From contig CP054595.1 in assembly GCA_013347225.1 (NCBI GenBank), forward strand, positions 4,956,415 through 5,020,414: 64,000 nucleotides of DNA, written 5' to 3'. A program made the position numbers and the translations under genes. Source of the DNA: Candidatus Accumulibacter similis (GTDB lineage Bacteria > Pseudomonadota > Gammaproteobacteria > Burkholderiales > Rhodocyclaceae). Every line of letters begins with the position of its first letter. Within the stretch, counting starts at the first letter, position 1. The notes under the pieces are model-generated. The model saw only the letters and a program-made list of their open reading frames with translations. It was not told the DNA's origin and did not search any database. Shown here in pieces: positions 52,336 to 61,668 of the stretch.

Positions 52336-53283
52336 ATGCGCATTTGCCGGAAGTTCATGCATTTTGAGCCCCTGGCGGGTGAAGTTTCCTACTGGCCCTT
52401 TCCCGAGCTGGCCAGCGTGGCATGGCGGGCCCGCCTGATCCTGACCGGACAGACCCGCGAGGAGATCCACGATCTCGCCAACCACGTCCACGACCTCGTC
52501 GCCGAGTACTTCGCCGAGGCCCGGCAAGATGAGGTGTCGCGCCTCGCTGCTGCGGGTTTGGATGAGTTTCTCGACATCGACGAGCACGGCAACATCCTGG
52601 GACTACACTTCGACCGAACGGACGAACTCGATTTCCCGAAACCGGAGAACACCCGCGAGTTCGAAGCGCTCGAGGCGTCGATCGACCGCTGGCAGCAGAT
52701 CTTCGGGGAAGGAGACCCCGTCCCGGATCTCGGTGCCTGTCTGGCCACGCTGGCCTTGTGCCACGTCAGCGACGCGATCCGTCGCCTGCAGTACGAGTAC
52801 GACTTCGACCGCCTCGAGTACGTCCGCCGGCGTGCGAAGAGCCTCACGGCCCATGACTGCATCGTTGCCGGGCAGTCCGCCCTCGAGGCCCTGGAGGTCG
52901 TCTGCCGCTCGGAACAGCACATCCAAAGGCAGCAGCTGCAGGAGCGCTTCGCCGAACAGCTCGATGCGGTGAAGCGGCAGACCAGCGCCGAGGCCCAGAG
53001 TGCCCAGGACCGTAAATGGCGTGCGCTGCAGGAGGAAGAAGCGCGGAAGAAGTCCGAACACGCCCGACAGCTGGCCGCGCTGCGCCTTGCCAGCCGCAAT
53101 GCGTCCCGCAAGGCGGTGCTGGCCGAGTGGAATCGAGACCCGCAACTGCAACAGATGAGCGACGCCAAAGCCGGACTCCGCCTGTCGCAATGGCTGGCCA
53201 GCCAGGATCTGGAGCGTTTCGAGCCGCGAACGATCGCGCAGTGGATTTCGTGTTGTAAAAAAACGACCCTTCAGCGCCGCTGA
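52336..53283 (+). CDS. Hypothetical protein with C-terminal coiled coil
   Basis: A 315-residue protein. ATG at 52336 is chosen because GGGAGG lies 6 nt upstream; an open frame extends to 52285. Residues 5-160 are mixed, with FEPLAGEVSYWPFPELASVAW and DEHGNILGLHFDRTDELDF. Residues 195-280 form a Gln/Glu/Arg-rich coiled coil, and the end (RLSQWLASQDLERFEPRTIAQWI) is helical. No domain recognised. It begins the plus-strand phage-like module, with possible operator repeats right after its stop. Confidence 0.6.
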   Translation: MRICRKFMHFEPLAGEVSYWPFPELASVAWRARLILTGQTREEIHDLANHVHDLVAEYFAEARQDEVSRLAAAGLDEFLDIDEHGNILGLHFDRTDELDFPKPENTREFEALEASIDRWQQIFGEGDPVPDLGACLATLALCHVSDAIRRLQYEYDFDRLEYVRRRAKSLTAHDCIVAGQSALEALEVVCRSEQHIQRQQLQERFAEQLDAVKRQTSAEAQSAQDRKWRALQEEEARKKSEHARQLAALRLASRNASRKAVLAEWNRDPQLQQMSDAKAGLRLSQWLASQDLERFEPRTIAQWISCCKKTTLQRR

Positions 53284-53327
53284 CCGTACAGAGTGCGGGC
53301 GCAGACCGTACGGAGTGCGCCGCACTC
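53282..53327 (+). promoter_or_regulatory. Direct repeats and palindrome upstream of the AlpA-like regulator
   Basis: GACCGTACAGAGTGCG (53282-53297) and GACCGTACGGAGTGCG (53304-53319) repeat with a 22-bp period; the second merges into the palindrome GAGTGCG-C-CGCACTC (53313-53327). The position, between a stop codon and a small DNA-binding protein gene, suggests an operator. Confidence 0.45.
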
Positions 53328-53391
53328 GTATTTCTTTTCTTTTTCGCGATCCCGATGATGACCCTGCCCCAACACCACAGGAGTCATCATC

Positions 53392-53763
53392 ATGGAAGCC
53401 CACCCACGAGCCCGGCGATGGCCTGAGCCACCGCGTCGTCCAGGGCCCGCACCGGCACAACCGCCGGCCGTCGCGTCGGCTCGCTCGGCGCCGAGAACCG
53501 AATCGTCCCAGGCCGCACTCGAAGCCGCGCCGCTGACGGCTGCCGAGCCGCACTACCTCAACGAGGGTCAACTCGCCCGTCGCTGGGGCCTCTCGCCGAA
53601 GACGCTTCAACGCTGGCGTGGCGAAGGCGTCGGACCCGTCTTCGTCAAGTTCTCGCGCCGCGTCGCCTATCCGCTTGAAGGCTCCGGCGGCATTCTGGAC
53701 CTCGAGCAGCGCAGCCGGTACCGGAGTACCAACGAGCGCGTGACGGAAGGAGACCGGCAATGA
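53392..53763 (+). CDS. AlpA/excisionase-like helix-turn-helix protein
   Basis: A 123-residue protein whose N-terminal 50 residues are Pro/Ala/Arg-rich and disordered. The rest is a MerR-like winged helix (YLNEGQLARRWGLSPKTLQRWRGEG, then FVKFSRRVAYPLE), as in AlpA and excisionases of phages. An AGGAG site precedes the ATG. Its stop overlaps the next gene start by 4 nt. A regulator of the downstream phage genes is the likely role. Confidence 0.75.
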   Translation: MEAHPRARRWPEPPRRPGPAPAQPPAVASARSAPRTESSQAALEAAPLTAAEPHYLNEGQLARRWGLSPKTLQRWRGEGVGPVFVKFSRRVAYPLEGSGGILDLEQRSRYRSTNERVTEGDRQ

Positions 53764-54500
53764 CCGCCTCCACCCTCCACGAGATCCAGGCGACTCCCGT
53801 TGCCGAACTGGCGCAACAGCCGGCCGAGGCCCTGCATCGCCTCCAACTCGATGCCGGCGATCTGCTGGCTGCAGCCAAGGCCGTCGTCGACCACATCGAC
53901 CGTGCGGTGGATCTCAGGTATGCCGACCGCGCCCGGCAACTGCGGCTCGCCGCCGGCAAAGACACCGGCGTCGTGCCCTTCGATGACGGCACTGTTCGCG
54001 TGACGGCGGACCCCGGCCGTCCCGAAAGTAATGCGCAAATTGGCGCATTTTCCAAGGAGCAGCGGGCTCACCTTCTCAATGGACCGGGCCACCGCGTGCA
54101 GCAGTACGCGCGCTCCACCGTCGATGCGACCTCGGCACCCTCCGCCGAGCTGTGCCTCCCAGCGGCAGAGTTCGAAGCGCCGCTGTACGTGCCGGCTACA
54201 CCGCTCACCGACTCGACCCTCTGCGACTGGATCGCCACCGCCCTCCCCGGCGAGCGCCTCCAGTATCACCAGGGGCTGTTGCTGCTCGATCGCTCCGCCA
54301 CCACCAGCCCGTATCCGCCGCAAGAGCGCCAACGCATCCACGCCGTCGCCAAACGCGCCTGGCTCGCCTGCGAACTCGGCCTGGTGCATCTGGTGAGCCA
54401 GCGCGTCGAGCCCTTCGTCTTTCGCTACCTCGCCGTTCGCTCCCGGATGACGCCCAAAGCCGCGGACGTCCGCCTGCAACTGCGCACCCCGGCGCACTGA
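53760..54500 (+). CDS. Hypothetical phage-type protein
   Basis: A 246-residue protein. The N-terminus is helical (LHRLQLDAGDLLAAAKAVVDHIDRAVDL) and the C-terminus reads WLACELGLVHLVSQRVEPFVFRYLAVR, a pattern I have seen in phage replication modules without a known function. The middle carries LPGERLQYHQGLLLLDR. It overlaps the regulator gene by 4 nt and is followed by the ATPase gene. Confidence 0.6.
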   Translation: MTASTLHEIQATPVAELAQQPAEALHRLQLDAGDLLAAAKAVVDHIDRAVDLRYADRARQLRLAAGKDTGVVPFDDGTVRVTADPGRPESNAQIGAFSKEQRAHLLNGPGHRVQQYARSTVDATSAPSAELCLPAAEFEAPLYVPATPLTDSTLCDWIATALPGERLQYHQGLLLLDRSATTSPYPPQERQRIHAVAKRAWLACELGLVHLVSQRVEPFVFRYLAVRSRMTPKAADVRLQLRTPAH

Positions 54501-54539
54501 GCGCCCAACCCTCTGACCCACACCGCAAGGAGAACATCG

Positions 54540-55307
54540 ATGGCCATCTCGCTTTCCCAACTCAACCGCACCAGCGCGCCGAAGCCCCCGCGCATCCTGA
54601 TTCACGGCGTCGCCGGCGTCGGCAAGACCACCTTCGCCGCCGGCGCCAAGCAGCCGGTCTTCATCCAGACCGAAGACGGTCTCGGCACGATCGACGCCCA
54701 CCACTTCCCGATCGCGCGCTCCTTCGAAGAGGTCATCGAGTGCCTGGTGACCCTCTACAGCGAGCCGCACGACTTCCAGACCGCCATCGTCGACAGCGTC
54801 GACTGGCTCGAACCGCTGATCTGGGCCAAGACCTGCAAGGAATACGGCTGGAAGGACCTCGAGTCGCCGGGCTACGGCAAAGGCTACCTCGCCACCATGG
54901 AGTTCTGGCGGCAGTACCTCGACGGATTGAATGCCCTGCGCGACGAGCGGGGCATGACCATCGTGCAGATCGCCCACACCGACATCAAGCGCTTCGACAG
55001 CCCGGAGCACGAGCCCTACGACCGCTACGGCATCAAGCTGCACGCCCGCGCGGCGGCGTTGCTGCAGGAACACGCCGACATCGTGCTCTTCGCCAACTAC
55101 CTCATCAGCACCGTCAAGGCCGACGTCGGCTTCAACAAGAAGGTCAATCGCGCGCTCGGGTCCGGCGAACGCGTCATCCACACCGCCGAACGCCCGGCCT
55201 TCCTCGCCAAGAACCGCTACGGCCTGCCCGACACCTTGCCGCTCGACTGGTCCGCCTTCGCGCAGGCCATGCCGAACAGCCTGAACGCCGCGCTCGTCCA
55301 TCCCTGA
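54540..55307 (+). CDS. Phage AAA-family nucleotide-binding protein (RecA/Sak-like)
   Basis: A 255-residue ATPase with Walker A GVAGVGKTT (residues 23-31), then QTEDGLGTIDAHHFP, and Walker B-like TAIVDSVDWLEPLI. It matches the phage AAA_24 type (often near DUF669 genes), which are thought to be recombinases or single-strand annealing factors. The start has AAGGAGAA 4-11 nt upstream. It precedes a DUF669 protein, the usual partner. Confidence 0.82.
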   Translation: MAISLSQLNRTSAPKPPRILIHGVAGVGKTTFAAGAKQPVFIQTEDGLGTIDAHHFPIARSFEEVIECLVTLYSEPHDFQTAIVDSVDWLEPLIWAKTCKEYGWKDLESPGYGKGYLATMEFWRQYLDGLNALRDERGMTIVQIAHTDIKRFDSPEHEPYDRYGIKLHARAAALLQEHADIVLFANYLISTVKADVGFNKKVNRALGSGERVIHTAERPAFLAKNRYGLPDTLPLDWSAFAQAMPNSLNAALVHP

Positions 55308-55339
55308 ATCACCCATTCCCAACACAAAGGAGAAACACC

Positions 55340-55828
55340 ATGGCTTCCCTCGGTCACACCTTCGACGCTTCGACCGTCGATCCCACCACCCCCTTCGAAG
55401 TCCTGCCGCCGGGTTCGTACCGCGTGCAGATCGTGAGCAGCGAAATGCGCGTCACCAAGGACGGGCTGGGCCAGTACCTGTTCCTCGAACTCGACGTGCT
55501 GGAAGGTCCGCATGCCGGTCGCAAGCTCTACGACCGGCTGAACCTGGTCAACGCCAACCCCGACGCCGTCGAGATCGCGCAGCGCACCCTGTCGGCGCTG
55601 TGCCGTGCCGCCGGGAAGATGCAGGTCAGCAACAGCGAACAACTGCACCTGATCCCGATTCGGGTCGACGTCAAGGTTCGCCCGCCGAAGGGGCAGTACG
55701 GCGAGAGCAACACGATCCGCTATCTCGTCGAAGCCCCGCCTCCGGCAGCGACCCCGCCGGTTGCTGCTCCGGTTCGTTCGGCTCCGGTCGCGACCCAGAG
55801 CACGCTCCCCTGGAAGCGCCAGGTCTGA
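55340..55828 (+). CDS. DUF669 family phage protein (putative ssDNA-binding partner)
   Basis: A 162-residue protein with the DUF669 pattern: FEVLPPGSYRVQIVSSEMR, LFLELDVLEGPHAGRKLYDRL and ALCRAAGKMQV, then a Pro-rich tail ending LPWKRQV. DUF669 proteins accompany phage AAA_24 ATPases and probably bind single-stranded DNA or assist recombination; that is family-level inference. An AAAGGAGAAA ribosome binding site precedes the ATG. Confidence 0.82.
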   Translation: MASLGHTFDASTVDPTTPFEVLPPGSYRVQIVSSEMRVTKDGLGQYLFLELDVLEGPHAGRKLYDRLNLVNANPDAVEIAQRTLSALCRAAGKMQVSNSEQLHLIPIRVDVKVRPPKGQYGESNTIRYLVEAPPPAATPPVAAPVRSAPVATQSTLPWKRQV

Positions 55829-55832
55829 CGCC

Positions 55833-56198
55833 ATGCGCGCTCCCGACCTCATTGTGCTGCCCGACACGGTGTCCGCGTGTCGCGAGCGCCTGGTGGCCCT
55901 GCAGGGCGAGATCGCCTCGATCAAGACGCAGATCGCCACGGCCGACATCGCCCGCCAGGCGCGGCGCGGCACGCTCGATGCGCAGGCCTTCCATCGGGCC
56001 CGGACGGCGCTCGCGTTCAAGCAGCAGGAGGCCGCCCGGGTGTCGGCGCAACTCGCCACGCTGACGGGCGGCCTCGCTCGCGATCACTTCAAGGACACGC
56101 TGCTCGACGTCCTGCGCGAGCAACTGCCCGACGACGCTTGGCAGTCCGCACTGACGGTCGCCCGCTCGCGGCAGGGTCAGGAGGTGCGCCATGGCTGA
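55833..56198 (+). CDS. Hypothetical phage-type protein with coiled coil
   Basis: A 121-residue protein, helical over most of its length (CRERLVALQGEIASIKTQIA, ARTALAFKQQEAARVSAQLA). It starts 4 nt after the DUF669 stop and overlaps the nuclease gene by 8 nt, so it is part of the replication operon. Function unknown. Confidence 0.6.
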   Translation: MRAPDLIVLPDTVSACRERLVALQGEIASIKTQIATADIARQARRGTLDAQAFHRARTALAFKQQEAARVSAQLATLTGGLARDHFKDTLLDVLREQLPDDAWQSALTVARSRQGQEVRHG

Positions 56199-57138
56199 GC
56201 TGCCGACCGTCGTCAGCCCGACTCGCGAGGCGATCTTCGCCGCCTACGAAGCCGACGCCCGCACGGGCTTCCGTGCGCACCTCGGCGCCTCACTGGTCGG
56301 CAAGTCCTGTGCGCGCGCGCTGTGGTACGACTTTCGCTGGACGACCGCCACGTTCCATCCGGGTCGCGTCCTGCGCCTCTTCGAGACCGGGCAACTGGAG
56401 GAAGCCCGCCTCGTGCGCAACCTGCGGCGCATCGGCGTGACGGTGCTCGACCTCGATCCCGAGACCGGGCGTCAGTGGCGGGTGGAGGCGCACGGTGGCC
56501 ACTTCGGCGGCTCGCTCGACGCGGTGGCGCTGAACCTGCCTGAGGCGCCCAAGACCTGGCACGTGGTCGAGTTCAAGACGCATGCGAGCAAGAGCTTCGT
56601 CGAACTTGTCGCCAAGGGCGTCCGCCCAGCCAAGCCGCAGCACTGCGCGCAGATGCAGACCTACATGCGGCTGACGGGCCTGACGCGCGCCCTGTACCTG
56701 GCGGTGAACAAGGACACGGACGACCTCTACGTCGAACGCGTGGAACTCGATGTGGACGATGCCGACCGACTGCTCGCCAAGGCGGGGCGCATCGTCTTCG
56801 CGGCGCGGCCGCTCGATCGCGTCAGCGAGGATCCGGCGTGGTACGAGTGCCGGCTGTGCGCCCATGCCGAGATCTGTCGGGGTCAGGCCGCGGCGGCGGT
56901 GAACTGCCGCACCTGCCTGTCCTCGACGCCGGTCGAGGGCGGGTGGTGGTGCGAGCGCCAGCAGCGCGCCTTGTCCGACGCCGACCAGCGCGCCGCCTGC
57001 GACCAGCATCTCTATCTCCCGGACCTCGTCCCCGGCGAGCAGATCGACGCCGATACCGACTGGGTCCGCTATCAACTTCCCGGTGGCGGCTTCTGGTGCG
57101 ACCGCGGCCGCGACAAATTCCAGGAGGGTTCACGATGA
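56191..57138 (+). CDS. PD-(D/E)XK nuclease-like protein
   Basis: A 315-residue protein with GGHFGGSLDAVAL (active-site Asp) and WHVVEFKTHASKSF (E-x-K) in the right order for a RecB/Cas4-type PD-(D/E)XK nuclease; AQMQTYMRLTGL is the downstream conserved Gln motif. Several CxxC-type cysteines in the C-terminal part (CRLCAHAEICRG, CRTC) may bind zinc or an iron-sulfur cluster. It probably processes phage DNA ends during recombination or replication. Confidence 0.78.
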   Translation: MAELPTVVSPTREAIFAAYEADARTGFRAHLGASLVGKSCARALWYDFRWTTATFHPGRVLRLFETGQLEEARLVRNLRRIGVTVLDLDPETGRQWRVEAHGGHFGGSLDAVALNLPEAPKTWHVVEFKTHASKSFVELVAKGVRPAKPQHCAQMQTYMRLTGLTRALYLAVNKDTDDLYVERVELDVDDADRLLAKAGRIVFAARPLDRVSEDPAWYECRLCAHAEICRGQAAAAVNCRTCLSSTPVEGGWWCERQQRALSDADQRAACDQHLYLPDLVPGEQIDADTDWVRYQLPGGGFWCDRGRDKFQEGSR

Positions 57139-58709
57139 CCCTGACCCTGCGGCCGTACCAACAGGCGGCCATCGACGGCATTTACGAGTACTTCGAGCGC
57201 GCGACGGGCAACCCGAACGTCATCATCCCGACCGGTGGCGGCAAGTCCCTGGTGATAGCCCGCTTCATCGAAGGCGTGCTGAAACCCTTTCCCGATCAGC
57301 GCATCCTGATCGTCACCCACGTGCGCGAGCTGATCGAGCAGAACCACGCCGAGCTGATGCGGCTCTGGCCCGAGGCGCCGGCCGGCATCTATTCGGCGGG
57401 ACTGAAGCAGCGCGACCTCACGGCGCGCATCCTGTTCGCCGGCATCCAGTCGATCCATCGGCGCGCGCCCGATGTGGCGCAGTGCGATCTGGTGCTGATC
57501 GACGAGGCGCATCTGATTCCGCGCTCGTCGAACACCATGTACCGGCGCTTCCTCGACGGATTGAAGCGCCTGAACCCGCTGCTCAAGGTGATCGGCTTCA
57601 CCGCCACGCCGTACCGTCTGGACTCCGGGCTGCTGCACGAGGGCGACGGCGCGATCTTCACCGACATCGCCTTTGAGGTCTCGGTGCGCGATCTGATCGA
57701 TCAGGGCTACCTGTCCCGGCTGGTGTCCAAGCACACGCGCACGCAACTCGAGGTCGCCGGCGTCGGCACGCGCGGCGGTGAATTCATCGCCCGCGAGTTG
57801 CATGCCGCCGTCGATCGGCACGACCTCACCGAGCGCGCCGTCGCCGAGATCGTCGACTATGGGCAGACACGCCGCTCCTGGCTGGTCTTCTGCTCCGGCG
57901 TCGCGCATGCCGGACATGTTCGCGACGCGATCCGCGCGCACGGCCTCTCCTGCGAGACGATCGTCGGCGAGACGCCGAGCGCCGAGCGAGACGCATTGAT
58001 CGGTGCCTTCAAGCGCGGCGAGATCCGCTGTCTGAGCAACGCGAACGTGCTCACCACCGGCTTCAACGCCCCCGGCGTCGATCTGATCGCGATGCTGCGA
58101 CCGACCCAATCGGCCGGACTGTACGTGCAGATCGTCGGTCGCGGCTGTCGGCTGGCGCCGGGCAAGAGCGACTGCCTGGTGCTCGACTTCGCCGGCAACA
58201 TCGCCCGGCATGGGCCGATCGACGCCATCCGGCCGAAGCGTCCCGGTGGCGGCGGCGGTGCGGCACCGATCAAAGTCTGCCCGGACTGCGCCAGCATCCT
58301 GCACGCAGCCGTGCGCGTCTGTCCCGATTGCGGCCACGTCTTTCCGCCGCCGGCGCCGAAGATCGCACCCCGGGCCAGTACGCTGGCCGTGCTCTCGGCC
58401 GTCGGCAAGCCCGAATGGGTGGCGGTGAGCCGGGTGCACTACGCGCGCCATGAGAAACCGGGCAAGCCCCCCTCGCTGCGCGTCGAGTACTGGTGCGGCC
58501 TGTCCGCGCATCACGAGTGGGTCTGCGTCGAGCATGCCGGCTACCCGCGACAGAAGGCCGCGACCTGGTGGGCGGCGCGCGCGCCCGGCACGCCCTTGCC
58601 CCGGAGCGTCGACGAAGCGCTGCAGCACGCACCCGCGTTGCGGCGACCGGCCGAGATCGCGGTCCGCGCGAGCGGACGCTACACCGAAGTCGTCGCGGCG
58701 AGGTTCTGA
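57135..58709 (+). CDS. DEAD/DEAH-box superfamily 2 helicase
   Basis: A 524-residue helicase: LRPYQQAAIDGIYEYF, Walker A IIPTGGGKS (residues about 30-38), LIDEAHLIP, FTATPYRLD, and helicase C motifs TTGFNAPGVDLI and QIVGRGCRLAPGK. The C-terminus has two CxxC pairs (CPDCAS, CPDCGH) like a zinc ribbon. It overlaps the nuclease gene by 4 nt. The type resembles phage replication helicases rather than RecQ. Confidence 0.9.
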   Translation: MTLTLRPYQQAAIDGIYEYFERATGNPNVIIPTGGGKSLVIARFIEGVLKPFPDQRILIVTHVRELIEQNHAELMRLWPEAPAGIYSAGLKQRDLTARILFAGIQSIHRRAPDVAQCDLVLIDEAHLIPRSSNTMYRRFLDGLKRLNPLLKVIGFTATPYRLDSGLLHEGDGAIFTDIAFEVSVRDLIDQGYLSRLVSKHTRTQLEVAGVGTRGGEFIARELHAAVDRHDLTERAVAEIVDYGQTRRSWLVFCSGVAHAGHVRDAIRAHGLSCETIVGETPSAERDALIGAFKRGEIRCLSNANVLTTGFNAPGVDLIAMLRPTQSAGLYVQIVGRGCRLAPGKSDCLVLDFAGNIARHGPIDAIRPKRPGGGGGAAPIKVCPDCASILHAAVRVCPDCGHVFPPPAPKIAPRASTLAVLSAVGKPEWVAVSRVHYARHEKPGKPPSLRVEYWCGLSAHHEWVCVEHAGYPRQKAATWWAARAPGTPLPRSVDEALQHAPALRRPAEIAVRASGRYTEVVAARF

Positions 58710-59032
58710 TGCGCTGCGACATTTGCCGCCGCGAAGCCCGCGGCTTCGGCTACTCCCCCCGTCTGGCCCGCCAGAGCGGCCCCGATCTGTGGGCCTGCTC
58801 GATGCGGTGTCTCGACATCATCACGAGGTACCAAGGAATGATCGACCCCAACCAACATGAGCAAGCCGCCCTGCGTCAGGCCAGTGCCGTCGGCGGCGAA
58901 TACATCGAATCGCTCGGCCGCACCGATCTGGCGCAGTGGTCGGCACACGAATGGGCGACGTTGATCGACGTCGTCGTCACGGCTTTCCAGGATCACCTGC
59001 AGGAAGCCTACACGCAAGACCCACCGTTCTGA
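58709..59032 (+). CDS. Small zinc-finger-like hypothetical protein
   Basis: A 107-residue protein with CDICRREARGFGYS and CSMRCLDII at the start, a possible four-Cys zinc site, then a helical C-terminus (WSAHEWATLIDVVVTAFQDHL). It overlaps the helicase by one nucleotide (TGATG) and lies 9 nt before the primase-polymerase gene. It resembles the DUF6511 group of phage proteins in my recollection. Confidence 0.6.
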   Translation: MRCDICRREARGFGYSPRLARQSGPDLWACSMRCLDIITRYQGMIDPNQHEQAALRQASAVGGEYIESLGRTDLAQWSAHEWATLIDVVVTAFQDHLQEAYTQDPPF

Positions 59033-59041
59033 GGAGGAACC

Positions 59042-61351
59042 ATGACTGCCAGCAGTTTCATGGCGCAACTGGGCGCCAAACTCGTCGACGCCGGATTTCC
59101 GATCCTGCCGATCCAGCCGGGGAGCAAGAAGCCGGGTGTGTTTCGCCGCGGGGCGTGGCGCGATTACCCGGACTGGAGTCGCCATGGTCGGCGCGAGACC
59201 ACCGATCATGAGGTCGATGTCTGGGGCAACTGGCCGGAGGCCGGCATCGGCATCGCCACCGGACGGGTAATCGGCATCGACATCGACGTGCTGAGCGACC
59301 CGCAGCTCGCCAAGCGCATCGAGGATCTCGCCCGCGAGATGCTGGGTGACACGCCGGCCTTGCGCATCGGCCGTTCGCCCAAGCGCCTCCTGGTCTATCG
59401 CGCCGATCGGCCGTTCAAGGGGTTCAAGAGGCCACCGATCGATGTGCTCGGTTTGGGCCAGCAGTTCGTCGCCTACGGACTGCACCCGGAGACCGGGCAG
59501 CCCTACGACTGGCCGCTGGAGAGCCTGGCCGAGATTACCCTCGACGACCTGCCGCGGATCACCGAGGCGCAGGCGCGGGCCTTCGCGGACGCTGCGATCG
59601 CGCGGGTGCCGCCAGAGCTGCAGCCAGCGCGGCTGCCCCATGCCCACGACGTTGAGGCAGCCTCTGGCGCACTCGGCGAACCGCGCGGCACGCTCGAGGC
59701 GATAACCGCGGCGCTCGAATTCATCCCGAACCCCGATCTCGACTACGACAGCTGGGTGCGCATCGGGCTCGCGATCAAGGGCGCGCTGGGAGAACCAGGC
59801 TGGCCGCTGTTCGAGGCCTGGTCAGGGCGGGCCGCGAAGAATGTGCCTGCAACGACCGAGCAGGTCTGGCGTGGCCTGAAGCCGGCTCGCATCGGCGCCG
59901 GCACGCTGTACAAACTGGCGCTGGAAGCGGGCTGGGAACCCGCGCCATCGCTGCAACTCAACGGGGCGCTGGCGACGAACGGCGCCCATCCGGCGAAGGC
60001 GATGCTGCAGGCCCTGAAGGCTCCGGCGCCGCGCGCTCCAGCCCAGGCCTCGCCGGCAAGCCCGCCGAAGGCACCGCCGATGCCAGCGGGCTGGAACCAG
60101 GTCGGCGGCGTGATCGCAGAGATGATGGACCTGATGGAGCGCAGTGCCAAGCGCCCGCAACCGGTGCTCGCACTGGGGGCTTCCCTTGTGGCGGTCGGCG
60201 CCTTGATGGGACGCAAGTACCGCACCACGAGCAACGCGCGATCGAATCTGTATGTGGTCGGGATCGCCGAGAGTGGCGCCGGCAAGAACCACAGCCGCAT
60301 GGTGATCAACGAGATCTTCAGTCGGGCCGGACTGCAGCGCTATCTTGGGGGCAACAAGATCGCCTCGGGTGCGGGTCTTCTGAACGGGATCCTTCGCCAG
60401 CCGGCAATCCTCTTCCAGCTGGACGAGTTCGGCATGTTCCTGTCGGCCGCCGTCGATCGCAAGCGTTCGCCCCGCTATCTCTGCGAGATCCTGGATCTGC
60501 TGACCGAACTCTATACGACATCGGGCACGACCTACTTCGGCACCGAGTATGCCCACAGTCAAGCCGAAGTCTCGCGTCGGGCCATCCACCAGCCCTGCGT
60601 CTGCGTCTACGGCACGACGACGCCGATACACTTCTGGCAGGCGCTGCAGGCGACCAACGTCGCGGATGGCTCGCTGGCGCGCTTCCTGATCCTGCAGACC
60701 GAGGAGGACTTTCCGGAAAGCAACGACGACTTCGGCAGCATCGATCCGCCGCAGGAGTTGATTGAGCGCCTGCTGCTGATCCACCAGGGCGGTGGCCAGC
60801 TCAGTGGCAATCTGGCCGACGTCGCAGGGGTGGATGAGGTCACGCCAATGCCCCGAAGGGTACCTATCAATGAGCAGGCCCGGGCCGTGTTCCGAGCGCT
60901 CGACCGCGACCTGCTGAGCGACCTGCGCGCTGCGCACGGCAGCGGCTTCGCGTCGATCCTGGCGCGTATCGAGGAGAACGCCTCCAAGCTCGCGCTGATC
61001 CGCGCCGTGTCCCGTGATCCTGTGGAGCCAGAGATCACCGGCGGCGACGCCGAGTGGGGCATCCTGATCGCGCAGCACTGCGCCCGGCAGACGATCCGCG
61101 AAGCGTCGATCCGCGTCTCGGAGAACGCGATCGAGTCGAACCACAAGCGTGCGCTGCAAATACTTCAAGGGTCAGGACCCGGCGGCATGCCCAAGAGTGA
61201 GTTCACGCGCCGCACGCAGTTCATGGATGCCCGCCAGCGGGACGGCGTGCTGCAGACTTTGGTAGACGCGCAGATGATCGAGGTTCAAATGATTCAAGGA
61301 GCCAGACGCCCCATCTGTTTGATAAAGGTGCTTGAAAACAATGAGTTGTGA
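59042..61351 (+). CDS. Bifunctional primase-polymerase / DUF3987 protein
   Basis: A 769-residue protein. Residues 5-190 form a Prim-Pol domain (FPILPIQPGSKKPGVFR, GIGIATGRVIGIDIDV with metal-binding Asp residues); residues about 220-290 a PriCT-like segment (DYDSWVRIGLAIKGALGEP); the rest resembles the DUF3987/helicase-type domain with a P-loop-like GIAESGAGKNHSRMV. It should prime and perhaps unwind element DNA. GAGGAGGA precedes the start. It is the last large replication gene. Confidence 0.82.
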   Translation: MTASSFMAQLGAKLVDAGFPILPIQPGSKKPGVFRRGAWRDYPDWSRHGRRETTDHEVDVWGNWPEAGIGIATGRVIGIDIDVLSDPQLAKRIEDLAREMLGDTPALRIGRSPKRLLVYRADRPFKGFKRPPIDVLGLGQQFVAYGLHPETGQPYDWPLESLAEITLDDLPRITEAQARAFADAAIARVPPELQPARLPHAHDVEAASGALGEPRGTLEAITAALEFIPNPDLDYDSWVRIGLAIKGALGEPGWPLFEAWSGRAAKNVPATTEQVWRGLKPARIGAGTLYKLALEAGWEPAPSLQLNGALATNGAHPAKAMLQALKAPAPRAPAQASPASPPKAPPMPAGWNQVGGVIAEMMDLMERSAKRPQPVLALGASLVAVGALMGRKYRTTSNARSNLYVVGIAESGAGKNHSRMVINEIFSRAGLQRYLGGNKIASGAGLLNGILRQPAILFQLDEFGMFLSAAVDRKRSPRYLCEILDLLTELYTTSGTTYFGTEYAHSQAEVSRRAIHQPCVCVYGTTTPIHFWQALQATNVADGSLARFLILQTEEDFPESNDDFGSIDPPQELIERLLLIHQGGGQLSGNLADVAGVDEVTPMPRRVPINEQARAVFRALDRDLLSDLRAAHGSGFASILARIEENASKLALIRAVSRDPVEPEITGGDAEWGILIAQHCARQTIREASIRVSENAIESNHKRALQILQGSGPGGMPKSEFTRRTQFMDARQRDGVLQTLVDAQMIEVQMIQGARRPICLIKVLENNEL

Positions 61352-61668
61352 GCGCCGCGCGGAAAGGGTTCAAAAGTTCATGATTTCAAGCCCTAGATAC
61401 CCTGTATACCCGGATCTGCCCGCCAGAGAGACCGGGAGAGAGAAAAAACAGGATATATATTGAATGAATGAAATATTGAAGTGTTTATCGCTCTCTCTTT
61501 CTCAGGGGCTCCCCCCTTGAAGGATTGACGCATTGAAGTTATTGCCGTAGCACCGTTTTTGTTCTGACCCGTACCCGACCCGATCGGGCATGAGGGAGCG
61601 CCGAAGACCCTGACCCGGTCGCGTGCACGCTCCTCCAGGCCGCCTACAGCCTCTTGGAGGATATGCAC
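61352..61668. other. AT-rich intergenic region after the primase-polymerase gene
   Basis: This 317-bp gap includes a stretch at about 61435-61500 rich in A/T (GGATATATATTGAATGAATG) flanked by GAGAGAG / CTCTCTC tracts. It contrasts with the GC-rich genes around it. No gene is supported. It may be a replication origin or regulatory region of the element; that is inference. Confidence 0.4.
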
